A stretch of DNA of 64,000 nucleotides from assembly GCF_000293785.1 (NCBI RefSeq), contig NZ_AKZI01000081.1, positions 1 to 64,000 on the forward strand. Reading direction: 5' to 3'. The DNA is from Rhodovulum sp. PH10. GTDB lineage: Bacteria > Pseudomonadota > Alphaproteobacteria > Rhizobiales > Xanthobacteraceae. Each line of letters opens with the position of its first letter. Within the stretch, counting starts at the first letter, position 1. The notes below the pieces were generated by a model. It had not been told where the DNA came from. It saw nothing but the letters and a program-made list of their open reading frames with translations, and did no database searches. Shown one piece after another: positions 1 to 8,391 of the stretch. A program made the translations under genes and the position numbers.

Positions 1-2
1 AC

Positions 3-349
3 AAGCCGTTCTTCGAACAAATGCTGGCGAACTTCGCCCGCACCGTCGGCGCCGGGTCGGCCCGCATCGTCGTCTTGGTCCTCGAGGGGGCAGGATGGCA
101 CACCAGCCCCGGCCTCGCCGTCCGCGACGGCCTCCGCCTCGTTTACTTGCCACCCCCCGCCTTCGCGAGGGCAGGCTCTACAGTCCGAAATTACAGCCGG
201 CTGAACACCTCTGGTCGCTGGTCGACGACCCCATCGCCAATCGTCACTTCAAGACGATCGACGACCTCGACGCCGTCATCGATCGACGCTGTCGCGTTCT
301 CGGACACGATCCCAACCTCATCGCAGCACATACCCACTTCCACCGGTAG
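3..349 (+). pseudogene. IS630-family transposase remnant (C-terminal part, frameshifted)
   Basis: This is the C-terminal part of a DDE transposase of the IS630 family. It enters the window already in frame (reading K-P-F-F-E-Q-M-L-A-N-F), runs through VLEGAGWHTS and RLVYLPP, and must then shift frame near 155-180 to continue as LQPAEHLWSLVDD and NRHFKTIDDLD. That second block is the typical IS630 segment carrying the last catalytic acidic residue in NPAEHLW-like context. The 5' end lies outside the window, and the frameshift means no intact transposase is made. It faces a second IS630 remnant on the opposite strand, so this end of the window looks like a decayed insertion hot spot. The family call is firm; the exact shift position is approximate. 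Confidence 0.8.
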
Positions 350-499
350 CCGAAACCCGTCACTCGGAACTGATCACCCGAATCCAGTATATCAAGCAGC
401 ATCTGCGGGGCATCCCAGCCCCGGACGAGATGCGGACGAGCCGTTATGACGCGATTGACCCTGGTCTCGTTCCAGGGGCGAACGGCCGAGGCGCGCTGC

Positions 500-1211
500 G
501 CCCCTCCACCCCCTTCACCATCCTGCCCAAGAAGGGCCTCGTCTGCAGGTCGTCGTAGAGCGGATCATGGCGGCGCTGGCGATCAGCTTCTCCTGGCGAT
601 GGACCAGGGTGCGGTCCGGCCAGAGGAGCGCGCCATTGATGTCGACCGGCCGCGGCCATGGTTGGACTTCGGCTCGACGGTGCGGCCCCGCCGGATCCAG
701 CCGTGCGCCGGGCGCCCCGTGTAGGAGGGATGCGTCGCGTCGACGAAATAGAGCGGCGCCGCAGGCCCTGTCGCGTCCATCAGCGGCTTCAGAATGTCCT
801 CCACGAAACGCCGCTGCACCGCCGCGTCGGCCTTGGCCGGGACGCTTTTCGGCTTCTTGAATACGAAGCCAGCGGCTTCAGCAGCTTCGACAGGGCATTC
901 GGCCCGTAATGGACGCCGAACCGGCCCGCCACGAAGGCGCACACCTCGCAAGCCGTCGGCGGTGCCGTCTCGTCGACGAACGCTTCGAGGGTGACGATCT
1001 GATCACGCCGCAACGGACCGCTGCCACCCTGATAGGCCAGCCGCTCCACCCCGGCCCGACCATGCCTCTCGTACAGAACGCGATGCTCCCGCACCGTGCC
1101 CTCGTCGATGAACGACGCTTCGCAGATCCGACCGACCGCCCGGCCGTCGTCCGACAACAGCAGCACGCTCATGCGCCGATGAACGGCGCGGTTCGTCTGC
1201 CGACGCATCAT
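500..1211 (-). pseudogene. IS630-family transposase remnant (N-terminal and middle part, several frameshifts)
   Basis: On the minus strand a transposase starts at 1211 with an N-terminal helix-turn-helix region (RAVGRICEASFIDEGTVREH). It continues to NALSKLLK, shifts frame near 870 into GFVFKKPKSVPAKAD and LYFVDATHPSYTGRPAHGW (first catalytic Asp region), shifts again near 640 into DINGALLWPDRTLVHRQEK, and shifts a third time near 555 into LYDDLQTRPF. These blocks come in the order expected of IS630 transposases, but the C-terminal DDE end is missing. The gene is clearly dead. It is not the other half of the remnant at the left edge, because the two lie on opposite strands with their 3' sides facing each other. 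The 3' boundary is approximate. Confidence 0.75.
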
Positions 1212-1405
1212 CCCCAGAAAGTGGCCCCGACATCCGGGATCCGAGATCTCGCCTGCCCTCCACCAAGAGAATCACAGGCGGCCCAAAACGAAAACCGAAT
1301 TCTCACGGAGTCGGGGTATACCATGCGCAGCCCTATCAGGCGGTGCCCGAGCGCGTCGTCGCGGAATGACGGCCGCGGCGCGTGCTGCCTTCGGCGAGCG
1401 GCCTC

Positions 1406-2846
1406 TCACGTCTTCCTGATCCCCGGCGGCTGCCATGTCCCCTCGCCGGGGGGCAGGATCGAGGGTGGCGTCGTCTTCGGCCAGTACAGCCGCATCACGA
1501 CGTAGATCGGCCCATCGGGCGCCGGCAGCCAGTTGCTCTCCCGGTCCGGTCCGGGCGACTTGCTCTGGATGTAGATCGTCAGCGACCCGTCGGCGCCGGT
1601 CTTCAGCGTCGGCAGCATCGGCGAGTTGATCAGATAGCGGCCGATCGGATTCTCGACGAGCAGCTGCGTCTTGCCGTCGTACATCGTGACGGACCAGAAG
1701 GCCTCGACGGGAGGCAGCCGGCCCTTCGGGAAGGTCAGCGTGTAGCTCGCTTTCGAGCAGTCGAGCGGCTGGCCGTCGGCGTCGACCTTGGCCATCGGAT
1801 ACATCGCCTCGACGCCGTCGTTACCGAGGATGCCGGCCTGCGCCGCGGCGGCACGCATCAGCCAGTCGCCGTGGAAGAAGGCGGCGTCGCCGAACGGCGA
1901 GCCGACCCGCCAGCCGTTGACGTCGCGGCCGAAGCTCGCGACTGCGGCCTCGACCTTGCGCTGGCCTTCCTTCATGCCGAGCAGGATCTCGGCCTCGTCC
2001 TCGAGCGACAGGGCGCCGAACTCGAAGGTCTTGCCGGGGCCGACGCCGATCTTCGCGAGTTCGCCGCGGATCCAGCGGTCCTCGGGCAGGGCCGGAGCGA
2101 GCGAGAGAGCGAAGTCGAGATACGCGAAGAACTCGCTGCGCACCAGGTCCTTCTCGAACTTCGGGAAGGCGAGCGCCGGGGCCGCCGGCGGCGCCGGCTG
2201 GTTCGAGAACGACGACAGCGGCTGCGCCTCGTAGCCGGCCTGGACCTTCTCGACATTGTCGATATCGGCCGGGTCGAACAGCTGGGTGCGGAACAGGCCG
2301 AGCGCGATGTCCGTGGTCGACCGGAAGACCCGCCTGATTCCGGCCGGGGTCGGGCCGGTCCAGTGGGGACCTGCCACCAGATAGCTCCCCGCGACATTGC
2401 CGGTCGTGCGGCTGCCCACATAGCCGAAATTGTAGGTGTTGAAATCGACGAGCTGGAGCGAGTAGTAGCGCTTCGCCTCGACGGCCGGAACCGAGATCAC
2501 CATCGGCTCCGCGCGCAAATCCATCCACACGAACGAGTACGGCGTGTCGCTGTTGGGCGTCACCACGGCCGTGTCCTGCCACGTGAAGACACGGGCCTCG
2601 TTGGAGAGGACGTTGAAGGGGGGCGCGGTAGAGCTTCGACGACGTGTCGACCGCGTAGTCGTACATGATGCCGTAGGCCATCACCATCGGTAGACCGTAG
2701 ATGAAGCCGGCCTCGGCAATGTCCTTGGCCTTGAAGAAGCCGGGCCGGCTCGAGATCCAGCCGGCCCGCGCCGACCTCGTTGCCGCCATCGGCGCCGAAA
2801 TCACCCCGGCAGCCGCCGTTCTCAGCAGATCGCGTTTGGTGAGCAT
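1406..2846 (-). pseudogene. DUF1254/DUF1214 secreted protein, frameshifted in a C6 run
   Basis: The product belongs to the DUF1254/DUF1214 family of exported proteins of unknown enzymatic role. The start at 2846 has a strong GGAGGAAGG ribosome site and opens with a Tat-like leader (TKRDLLRTAAAG, then an Ala-rich stretch). The N-terminal DUF1254 part (AEAGFIYGLPMVMAYGIMYD) ends in a run of six C on the minus strand near 2611-2616. The rest (VVTPNSDTPYSFVWMDLRAE through the DUF1214 C-terminus) is one base out of frame. Removing one C restores a single protein of about 479 residues. This is either a real inactivating slip or a homopolymer error. Long runs of conserved sequence on both sides argue for very recent loss or an error. 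Confidence 0.75.
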
Positions 2847-3134
2847 CACCTTCCTCCGGACACGCGCCATCGCTTTCGAATTCGCCGGATCGAGTACCAG
2901 CGCACGGACGTTCGAGGGAATTCACAACGTCGACAGACTGCCGACGACCGCACTCGCGGCGTGACGCCGGGCGATCCGATCGGGCGCCCGAGTTCGATCG
3001 CAGCCGATTTCGGCTAGTGGAGCGAATTCGACATTCGAGTCCCACCCGACCGCATATTCGTTCTCGAACGTCGAATGCGAAGCTTCACGAAGGCTCTGTG
3101 ACTGCTGGTGGCCTTTCGATTCCGACATTCGCCG

Positions 3135-4232
3135 CTACTTCAGCGCCATCCGCCTGGTCGGCGTCACGGCGGGCGGCGGCGCGGCGGCTGGCGAGAGAAC
3201 CAGCGTCAGCCAGACGTTCCAGCCCTCGGCCCGGTTCTCGGCCTCGAACTCCCTGTAGGCCTTCAGATTGACGTAGCCCTGGATCTCGCCCATCGGGACG
3301 ATGTACCCGACCTGTGCGCCGACGCTCGCCACGCGCGATTCGAAGCAGCCGACCCGGTCGCCCGGCCCGCCGTCGCACGTCAGCTGGTCGTAGAGATACC
3401 CGACGGCCCCGATCTGCAGCTGCTTGGTCAGAAACTTCGACACCCCCCAGTCGATGTGGAGGTCGACCCCGCTCCGATAATCCGTGTCCGGGTTCTCGAA
3501 ATTGTAGGTGAGGCCGCCGACGACCGAGAACTCGTTGCCGGTCGTCGGGTCGAAATAGGTGTAGCCGACGCCGCCGTCGATCGCACCATGGCCGAGGCCG
3601 AGATTGGCGAGCCGGCTCGGGTCGTAGGCGCCGACCGGGATGTTGCCCGTCAAGTAGGCCATGAAATTGTTCACGCCGGCGTTCCAGCGCATCGTGAGCT
3701 GCGGGTAGAGGTCGCCGAAGCCGGTCACCTCGTCGCCGACGCTGTAGAACCGCGAGCCCGCGATCGCGAACGGGCCGGTCAGGATCGAGGCGTTCAGCAG
3801 CGCGTCCACCGACGCGTTGCTGCGGCCCGTGATGGTCGTCAGGCCGATGGTCGCCTGCCCGCCGAGCACCGGGCTCGCGAACGTGTAGGACGGGATCACC
3901 AGCGCGAGGTCGGCATCGGCAGCGAACCTCGCCCGAACGTTCGTCGACACCGATGCCGACAGCCGGCCGCGGTTGATCTCGCGGGCGCGGGCGACCGTCT
4001 CGTGCTCCGACACGCTCGAGTGATAATACACCGAGGTGAGGGAGAAGCCGGGCTGCTGCGGCGCCGCGGCGAGGCTGCCGAAAAGGCCCGGCAGCCAGAA
4101 GCTCACGCCGCCTTCGTCGGCCGATGCCGGCTCCCCACCGACCACCAACGTGGCCGCGACGATACCGGCCGCGGCGATGCTTGCAACGGCCGGGCCGGTG
4201 CGCCCCGGGTCCCGTAAATTCGTTCTGATCAT
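3135..4232 (-). CDS. SphA/MetA-pathway-like outer membrane beta-barrel protein
   Basis: The 365-residue product has an N-terminal signal sequence (VASIAAAGIVAATLVVGGEPASADE) followed by alternating amphipathic strands rich in Gly, Tyr and Asn, ending near AEGWNVWLTLVLSP. This matches the Phenol_MetA_deg/SphA-type family of outer-membrane proteins, often found beside catabolic genes for hydrophobic compounds and thought to help uptake. I chose the ATG at 4232 because a GGGGGG-A ribosome site sits just before it; an in-frame ATG 87 bases further upstream adds a non-signal-like stretch. It is monocistronic here, and its natural substrate cannot be read from the sequence. Confidence 0.7.
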   Translation of the reverse strand: MIRTNLRDPGRTGPAVASIAAAGIVAATLVVGGEPASADEGGVSFWLPGLFGSLAAAPQQPGFSLTSVYYHSSVSEHETVARAREINRGRLSASVSTNVRARFAADADLALVIPSYTFASPVLGGQATIGLTTITGRSNASVDALLNASILTGPFAIAGSRFYSVGDEVTGFGDLYPQLTMRWNAGVNNFMAYLTGNIPVGAYDPSRLANLGLGHGAIDGGVGYTYFDPTTGNEFSVVGGLTYNFENPDTDYRSGVDLHIDWGVSKFLTKQLQIGAVGYLYDQLTCDGGPGDRVGCFESRVASVGAQVGYIVPMGEIQGYVNLKAYREFEAENRAEGWNVWLTLVLSPAAAPPPAVTPTRRMALK

Positions 4233-4712
4233 GTCGTCCCCCCGTTCGCATGCGGAGGCGATGGGCCGCCTCGCAAGGTCGCCCGTGCCGACTTCGGTCA
4301 CGATGCTTGTTGGGCGCACGAGGAGCGCACGGCAGCAGCCACGCTGGTTTCGCGCCTGAGCCGAGCATACGGCACGGCATCGATCGTGACCACGCGGTGA
4401 CGCGCCCGCGCAAGGGAATCAGTTCCGGTGTCGCCCCTGCGCCACGCCGTCCTGCAGCTCGCCCGATACGCACGGTCTAGCCGGGGCGGCCGAGGAGTCT
4501 CGGGCCGTTCTGATCACATGACCGCGGCCCCGGCCGTGTTCGACCGCAGCTCGTGATCACAAACCTGCGACCAGCGAATCGATGCGGCGGATTCGGGGAG
4601 ATCGTTTCGTCAGGAATGCTACGATGATGCCTTCGCTGCCAGTGCCATCGTCAGGCTCGCCTCGGTCCGCATCGCTCGTCCGATCGACAAATGCGATGCA
4701 CCGCCGACCTTC
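4233..4712. other. Intergenic stretch without a recognisable gene
   Basis: About 480 bases lie between the outer-membrane protein start and the radical SAM remnant. The right half has no family-like reading frame on either strand. The left end must hold the promoter of the outer-membrane protein gene, but no clear -35/-10 pair stands out. It fits a region of decayed sequence. Confidence 0.5.
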
Positions 4713-5036
4713 GCGACGCGTGGCGAGCGCCGCTTTCACGTCATGGCGAAACCGAACGGATCGCGCTGCAATCTCGACTGCGCCTACTGCTTCTATCTGA
4801 GCAAGGAGACGTTGCCCGGCGGCCCCGGTGCAGCCGACATGGAGCGCGACCTCCTCGAGAGGTTCATTGCGCAATACATCGAGGGCGTCACCGGACCGGA
4901 GGTCGTGTTCTCCTGGCAAGGCGGCGAGCCGACTCTTCGCGGACTCGATTTCTTTCACGACGTGGTGGCGTTGCAGCGAAAATACGCCAAGCCCGGCCAG
5001 CGCATCGAGAACGACCTGCAGACCAACACGACATGA
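4713..5036 (+). pseudogene. Anaerobic sulfatase-maturase-type radical SAM protein, N-terminal stump
   Basis: The reading frame gives RRFHVMAKPNGSRCNLDCAY followed by CFYLSKE, which is the start of anaerobic sulfatase-maturating enzymes. The CxxxCxxC motif that binds the SAM 4Fe-4S cluster is intact, and FSWQGGEPTLRG carries the GGEP SAM-binding motif. After LQTN, where the family continues for about 300 more residues with SPASM cluster domains, the frame reaches a stop at 5034-5036 and nothing similar follows. The remnant is therefore not a working maturase. No sulfatase gene lies nearby. It probably arose by deletion in the same decayed zone that holds the IS630 remnants. Confidence 0.75.
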
Positions 5037-5159
5037 AGAACGACTGGAAGCGGGTTTTCGCGTTCCAGTGACGTCACCGCCGACGATGTCGGCTCGATCG
5101 CACCGTGGCGGTCGCGCCGCAACGTTCGGATGGAGACACGACACCCGAGGGAGCCGGTC

Positions 5160-5291
5160 GTGATCCTGGACCTCGTCGCTCTCCCGCTGCCGATCACGAT
5201 CGTCGCGCTCGTGATCGATCTGCGGCGGTGGCCGTCTGGGGCATCCCGTCCGAGATCGCGAAGCGCCGCGATCATCCGCATCGCGATCTGA
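5160..5291 (+). CDS. Possible small single-span membrane protein (43 aa)
   Basis: A GTG at 5160 is preceded eight bases away by GAGGGAG, a fair ribosome site. The 43 codons give a strongly hydrophobic helix (VALPLPITIVALVIDL) followed by an Arg-rich tail, the usual layout of a tiny inner-membrane protein. I do not recognise a family. GC-rich DNA readily throws up such frames, and the surroundings are decayed, so this may be chance or a gene fragment. The remainder of the 5037-5550 gap, about 510 bases, holds nothing else I can support. Confidence 0.2.
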   Translation: MILDLVALPLPITIVALVIDLRRWPSGASRPRSRSAAIIRIAI

Positions 5292-5550
5292 TCGGGGCCG
5301 CGAGCCGGGTAAGCCTGGTCACGCTCGGCGGGCTGTGGCCGTTCCTGTGAATCCGGGCGCGGGCCTACCGGCCCGATCGCGGCCGGGGAGTCCTCACCGG
5401 AGCGCCAGTCGAGAGGGGGACGATCGAGAGCCTCGAGGAACGGGTCGCCGCCCCCCGGCTATGTCGGATACGAGGATGGCAGCCGCCGATCCGTGCCGGA
5501 GACGTCTTCGGGGGGGGCGCGCCGGCGGAGCGGCATCCGGCGCGACCGGG

Positions 5551-6585
5551 TCACCGCGGCGATCCGGTCTCCCGGACCATCGGCAGCTCGATGACGACCC
5601 GCGTGCCGCGGTTCGGTGCGCTGTCGATCGCCACCTCGCCGCCCCATGCACGGACGATCCCGCGCACGATGGCGAGCCCGAGGCCCGTTCCCTCGCCCGG
5701 CGCGCGGGTCGTGAAGAACGGGTCGAACGCCCGCGCCACCACCTCCGCCGGCATGCCGGGGCCGGTGTCGCCGACGACGAGCGTCACCACCTCGCGTGGC
5801 CAGTCGTCCGCTCCGCTCGGAATCCGCGGCTGCCGCGGTCGCTCGAGGCGGACCACCACCTCGCCGGTGCCCTGCACCGCCTTGGCGGCGTTCTGGACGA
5901 GATTGACGACGATCTGGGTGAGCTCGCTCTCGTCGCCGATCACCACTGCACCACGGTCGGCGATGTCCAGCCGGAGGCTCGAGCCGGGCACCAGCCCCAT
6001 GCGGGCGAAATCGACGCTCCGCTCCAGCGCGGGCGCGAGCGCGATCGGTCGGGGCCGGGGCGCCTCCTGCCGGAGATAGCTCAAGATCCCGCGCACGATG
6101 GCGGCAGCCTGGCCGGCGCAGTCGAACACGGTCGCGAAATAGGTGTGCAGGGGGCCCGACGCCGGCACGTCGAGGAGGCCGAGCTCGGCCATGCCGCGGA
6201 TCGGCTGCAGAACGTTGTTGAGCTCGTGGGCGACGCCCGCGACCAGCTGGCCGAGCGCGGTGAGCCGCCGGTCGTGCTGCTCGCGGGCCGCACGCGCACG
6301 CTCGACGAGCGCGCTCTTCTCGCGATAGGCGACCGCATAGGCGATCATCAGCTCGGCGAGGCAGGCGGAGGAGCGGCGCACCGCGGTCTCGTCGAGCTGC
6401 CCGCCCTCCCCCGTGTCGGCGACCGCCAGCACGGCCTCCTCCTGGAACCCGGCGATCTCCTCGATCGGCAGATCGGCGGCGACCATCTCGCAGCCGATCC
6501 CGGCGATCGCCGCCAGCGCCGCCTCGTCCGCCGACCGCACGTGGCGCCGCATCAGCCCGACGTAACGCTGCTGGAGGTCCTTCAC
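5551..6585 (-). CDS. Sensor histidine kinase (soluble, last gene of the stressosome operon)
   Basis: The 344-residue soluble kinase has an N-terminal helical region (residues 1-100) resembling the RsbU/RsbR-type stressosome-binding fold, an H-box with the phospho-acceptor His near residue 120 (AGVAHELNNVLQPI), and a HATPase_c domain with an N-box (NLVQNAAKAVQG), DTGPGMP and GTGLGLAIV. I chose the GTG at 6585 because it overlaps the stop of the phosphatase gene as GTGA and has AAGGGG upstream. No transmembrane segment is present, so the input must come from proteins, plausibly the stressosome. No partner regulator follows it; the CheY-like gene at 9254-9655 is the nearest candidate. The partner assignment is inference. 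Confidence 0.85.
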   Translation of the reverse strand: MKDLQQRYVGLMRRHVRSADEAALAAIAGIGCEMVAADLPIEEIAGFQEEAVLAVADTGEGGQLDETAVRRSSACLAELMIAYAVAYREKSALVERARAAREQHDRRLTALGQLVAGVAHELNNVLQPIRGMAELGLLDVPASGPLHTYFATVFDCAGQAAAIVRGILSYLRQEAPRPRPIALAPALERSVDFARMGLVPGSSLRLDIADRGAVVIGDESELTQIVVNLVQNAAKAVQGTGEVVVRLERPRQPRIPSGADDWPREVVTLVVGDTGPGMPAEVVARAFDPFFTTRAPGEGTGLGLAIVRGIVRAWGGEVAIDSAPNRGTRVVIELPMVRETGSPR

Positions 6586-7166
6586 GGCGGCGCCCCTTCG
6601 AGCAGGACGCAGACCACGCCGGCGTCGTCGGTGCCGGTCGCGAAATCGTCGAGCAGGCGTCGCGCCAGCGCCTCCGGCTCGTGCTTGAGCCGCAGCATGG
6701 CGCGATCGAGATCGAGCCGCGCGTCGACCCCGTCGGTCCACAGCACCAGGAGATCGCGGTCGGCCCAGTCGAGCACGATCGGGCGCGGGAGACGGATGCC
6801 GGCGCCGACGATGCCGGGCATCGCGTCGACATGGACGCGCCGCTCACCGAACAGCGCGACCCGAACGTTCCCCACGCTCGCCACCGCGAGCTGCCGCCCG
6901 ACCGGATCGATGCCGGCGACCGCGGCGGCAACCCCGCGGGTCGTGCGGATCGTGCCGTCGATCCGCATCAGGAGCCGCTCGGGAGCCCGCTCCACGGCCT
7001 GCGCGAGGACGGCGAGCGCGGCCTCGGCGGCGAGCGCCGCGTCGCGGCCGTGGCCGAGGCCGTCGACCAGCCCCACCAGCACGTCCGCGCCGAGGTCGCG
7101 GCACGCCCAGGCGTCGCCGCACCAGGTCTCTCCGCGCAATGCTCGGGTCGCTCCGCCGACGATCAT
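6582..7166 (-). CDS. PP2C/SpoIIE-type serine phosphatase (RsbX-like)
   Basis: The product is a 194-residue stand-alone PP2C-like phosphatase of the RsbX/SpoIIE class. It shows ETWCGDAW near the start, VGLVDGLGHG (residues about 35-45) with the metal-binding Asp and Gly, and WTDGVD near residue 150, the second metal-binding Asp. RsbX dephosphorylates RsbR and RsbS and resets a stressosome. The ATG at 7166 forms an ATGA overlap with the upstream kinase gene, and the 3' end forms GTGA with the histidine kinase, so translation is coupled throughout. Its position after two HATPase genes fits an R-S-T-X order with one additional kinase. The phospho-targets are inferred from family and context. Confidence 0.85.
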   Translation of the reverse strand: MIVGGATRALRGETWCGDAWACRDLGADVLVGLVDGLGHGRDAALAAEAALAVLAQAVERAPERLLMRIDGTIRTTRGVAAAVAGIDPVGRQLAVASVGNVRVALFGERRVHVDAMPGIVGAGIRLPRPIVLDWADRDLLVLWTDGVDARLDLDRAMLRLKHEPEALARRLLDDFATGTDDAGVVCVLLEGAPP

Positions 7167-7585
7167 CTGTCCCAGATCACCGTGGTCACGCAGGTGCCGC
7201 GGCCCGGCTCCGACCGGATCGCGAACTCGTCCATCAGTCGCTTCGTGCCGGGCAGGCCCGAGCCGAGGCCGCCCGCCGTGGAGAATCCGTCGCGCATGGC
7301 GAGCGCGACGTCGGCGATGCCGGGGCCGTCGTCCTCGGCCACCACCTCGAGCCCGATCCGGCCGCCGCGCTCGATCGAGCGGATGCGGACGACGCCGCCC
7401 CGGATGGCGTGGATGTGCAGGTTGTAGGCGAGCTCCGAGACCGCGGTCATCAGCCGGTACACCCGGACGGTCGGGAACCCCAGCGTCTCGGCCGCGGCGC
7501 GCGCCCGTCGACGCGCCTCGGCGATGTCGAGCTCGCCCCGGATGACGCAATCGATGGGCGCGAGGGAGGTCACCGCGGAGGTCAC
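7163..7585 (-). CDS. Second RsbT/RsbW-like HATPase serine kinase
   Basis: The product is a small (about 140 aa) HATPase_c_2 protein with an N-box SELAYNLHIHA, an ATP-lid/G1 motif EDDGPGI and GLGSGLPGTKRLMDEF. It is similar in plan to the upstream RsbT but diverged from it. In stressosome operons such a second kinase is either another switch kinase or an RsbW-like anti-sigma factor. A GTG at 7585 overlaps the previous stop as GTGA; a second GTG lies 12 bases inside, so the start is uncertain by four codons. No sigma factor or RsbV-like antagonist lies beside it, except for the STAS-like gene at 12230. Which protein it phosphorylates is unknown. Confidence 0.8.
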   Translation of the reverse strand: MTSAVTSLAPIDCVIRGELDIAEARRRARAAAETLGFPTVRVYRLMTAVSELAYNLHIHAIRGGVVRIRSIERGGRIGLEVVAEDDGPGIADVALAMRDGFSTAGGLGSGLPGTKRLMDEFAIRSEPGRGTCVTTVIWDR

Positions 7586-7986
7586 CGGCGCCGCGTCATG
7601 CTGGTGACGACCGTGGTGCGGCCGGGACGGCTCTCGATGCTCAGGCCGCCCATCAGGCTGCGGACCGCCGACAGGCCGAGCCCGAGCCCGCGCGTCGTCG
7701 AATGGCCCGGCTGCATCGCCAGCGCGATGTCGGGAATGCCCGGCCCGTCGTCCGAGACCGTGACCTGGAGCGTGGCGCTCGCCTCGGTGGTCTCCACCGC
7801 GATCCGGCACAGGCCGCCTCCCGCGTGCAGGAGCGCGTTGCGGACCAGCTCGGAGATCGCCGTGGCGATCCGGGTCTGGTCGACCGTGCCGAATCCCGCG
7901 GCGCGCGCGAGATCGCGTCCGGCCTGGCGCGCCCCGATGATGTCTTCCTGCAACCTTATGGTCTTCTCGACCTGTCGGTCACACAT
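7582..7986 (-). CDS. rsbT: Stressosome switch kinase RsbT
   Basis: This 134-residue HATPase_c_2 protein has the features of RsbT: the N-box ISELVRNALLHAGGG (residues about 45-58), SDDGPGIPD, and the G2 box GLGLGLSAVRSLM. RsbT is held by the RsbR-RsbS stressosome and, on stress, phosphorylates RsbS and RsbR and is released to act on a downstream partner. The gene follows rsbS by six bases and overlaps the next kinase by four. In Gram-positives the partner is the phosphatase RsbU; here no RsbU with that architecture is present, so the released RsbT may act on the histidine kinase at the operon end, whose N-terminus looks RsbT-binding-like. That last point is inference. Confidence 0.9.
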   Translation of the reverse strand: MCDRQVEKTIRLQEDIIGARQAGRDLARAAGFGTVDQTRIATAISELVRNALLHAGGGLCRIAVETTEASATLQVTVSDDGPGIPDIALAMQPGHSTTRGLGLGLSAVRSLMGGLSIESRPGRTTVVTSMTRRR

Positions 7987-7992
7987 GGCGGC

Positions 7993-8391
7993 TCATGCGC
8001 TCGGAGGAACGAGGGCGGCGGGGCGGCCGGCATCCCGGTCGGCGATCGTCGCCTTGAGCATCTCGACCCCCGCCTCGAGATCGAGCGCCGTGCGCATCTC
8101 GAGGCACTCGCGCCCCATCTCGACCAGCGTCAGCGCGACGAACGGCTGCATCCCGCACAGCACCGCCTCGCCGCCCATCACCCGGATCATCCGCGCGGTC
8201 TCGTTGAGCAGGCGCGCCATGTAGGAGTCCACCACCTCGACGCCCGAAATGTCGATCACCGCGCCGTCGGCCCGGTCGTCGCGGACGAGCGCGAGGATCT
8301 CGCCTTGGAGCTGGATCGCCTGATCGTCGGTGAGATCGGCGAGAATCGAGGTCAGCAGGACGCGGCCGAGGCGAAGGATCGGGACACGCAT
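7993..8391 (-). CDS. rsbS: Stressosome scaffold protein RsbS (STAS)
   Basis: This 132-residue single STAS-domain protein contains VIDISGVEVVDSYMARLL, where the Ser after Asp corresponds to the RsbT-phosphorylated serine of RsbS. It then has AVLCGMQPFVALTLVEMG, the second half of the STAS fold. RsbS forms the core of the stressosome with RsbR and sequesters RsbT. I prefer the ATG at 8391, which overlaps the rsbR stop as TGATG and has GAGG seven bases upstream; a GTG three bases earlier is possible. Its place between rsbR and rsbT is the canonical order. Confidence 0.9.
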   Translation of the reverse strand: MRVPILRLGRVLLTSILADLTDDQAIQLQGEILALVRDDRADGAVIDISGVEVVDSYMARLLNETARMIRVMGGEAVLCGMQPFVALTLVEMGRECLEMRTALDLEAGVEMLKATIADRDAGRPAALVPPSA

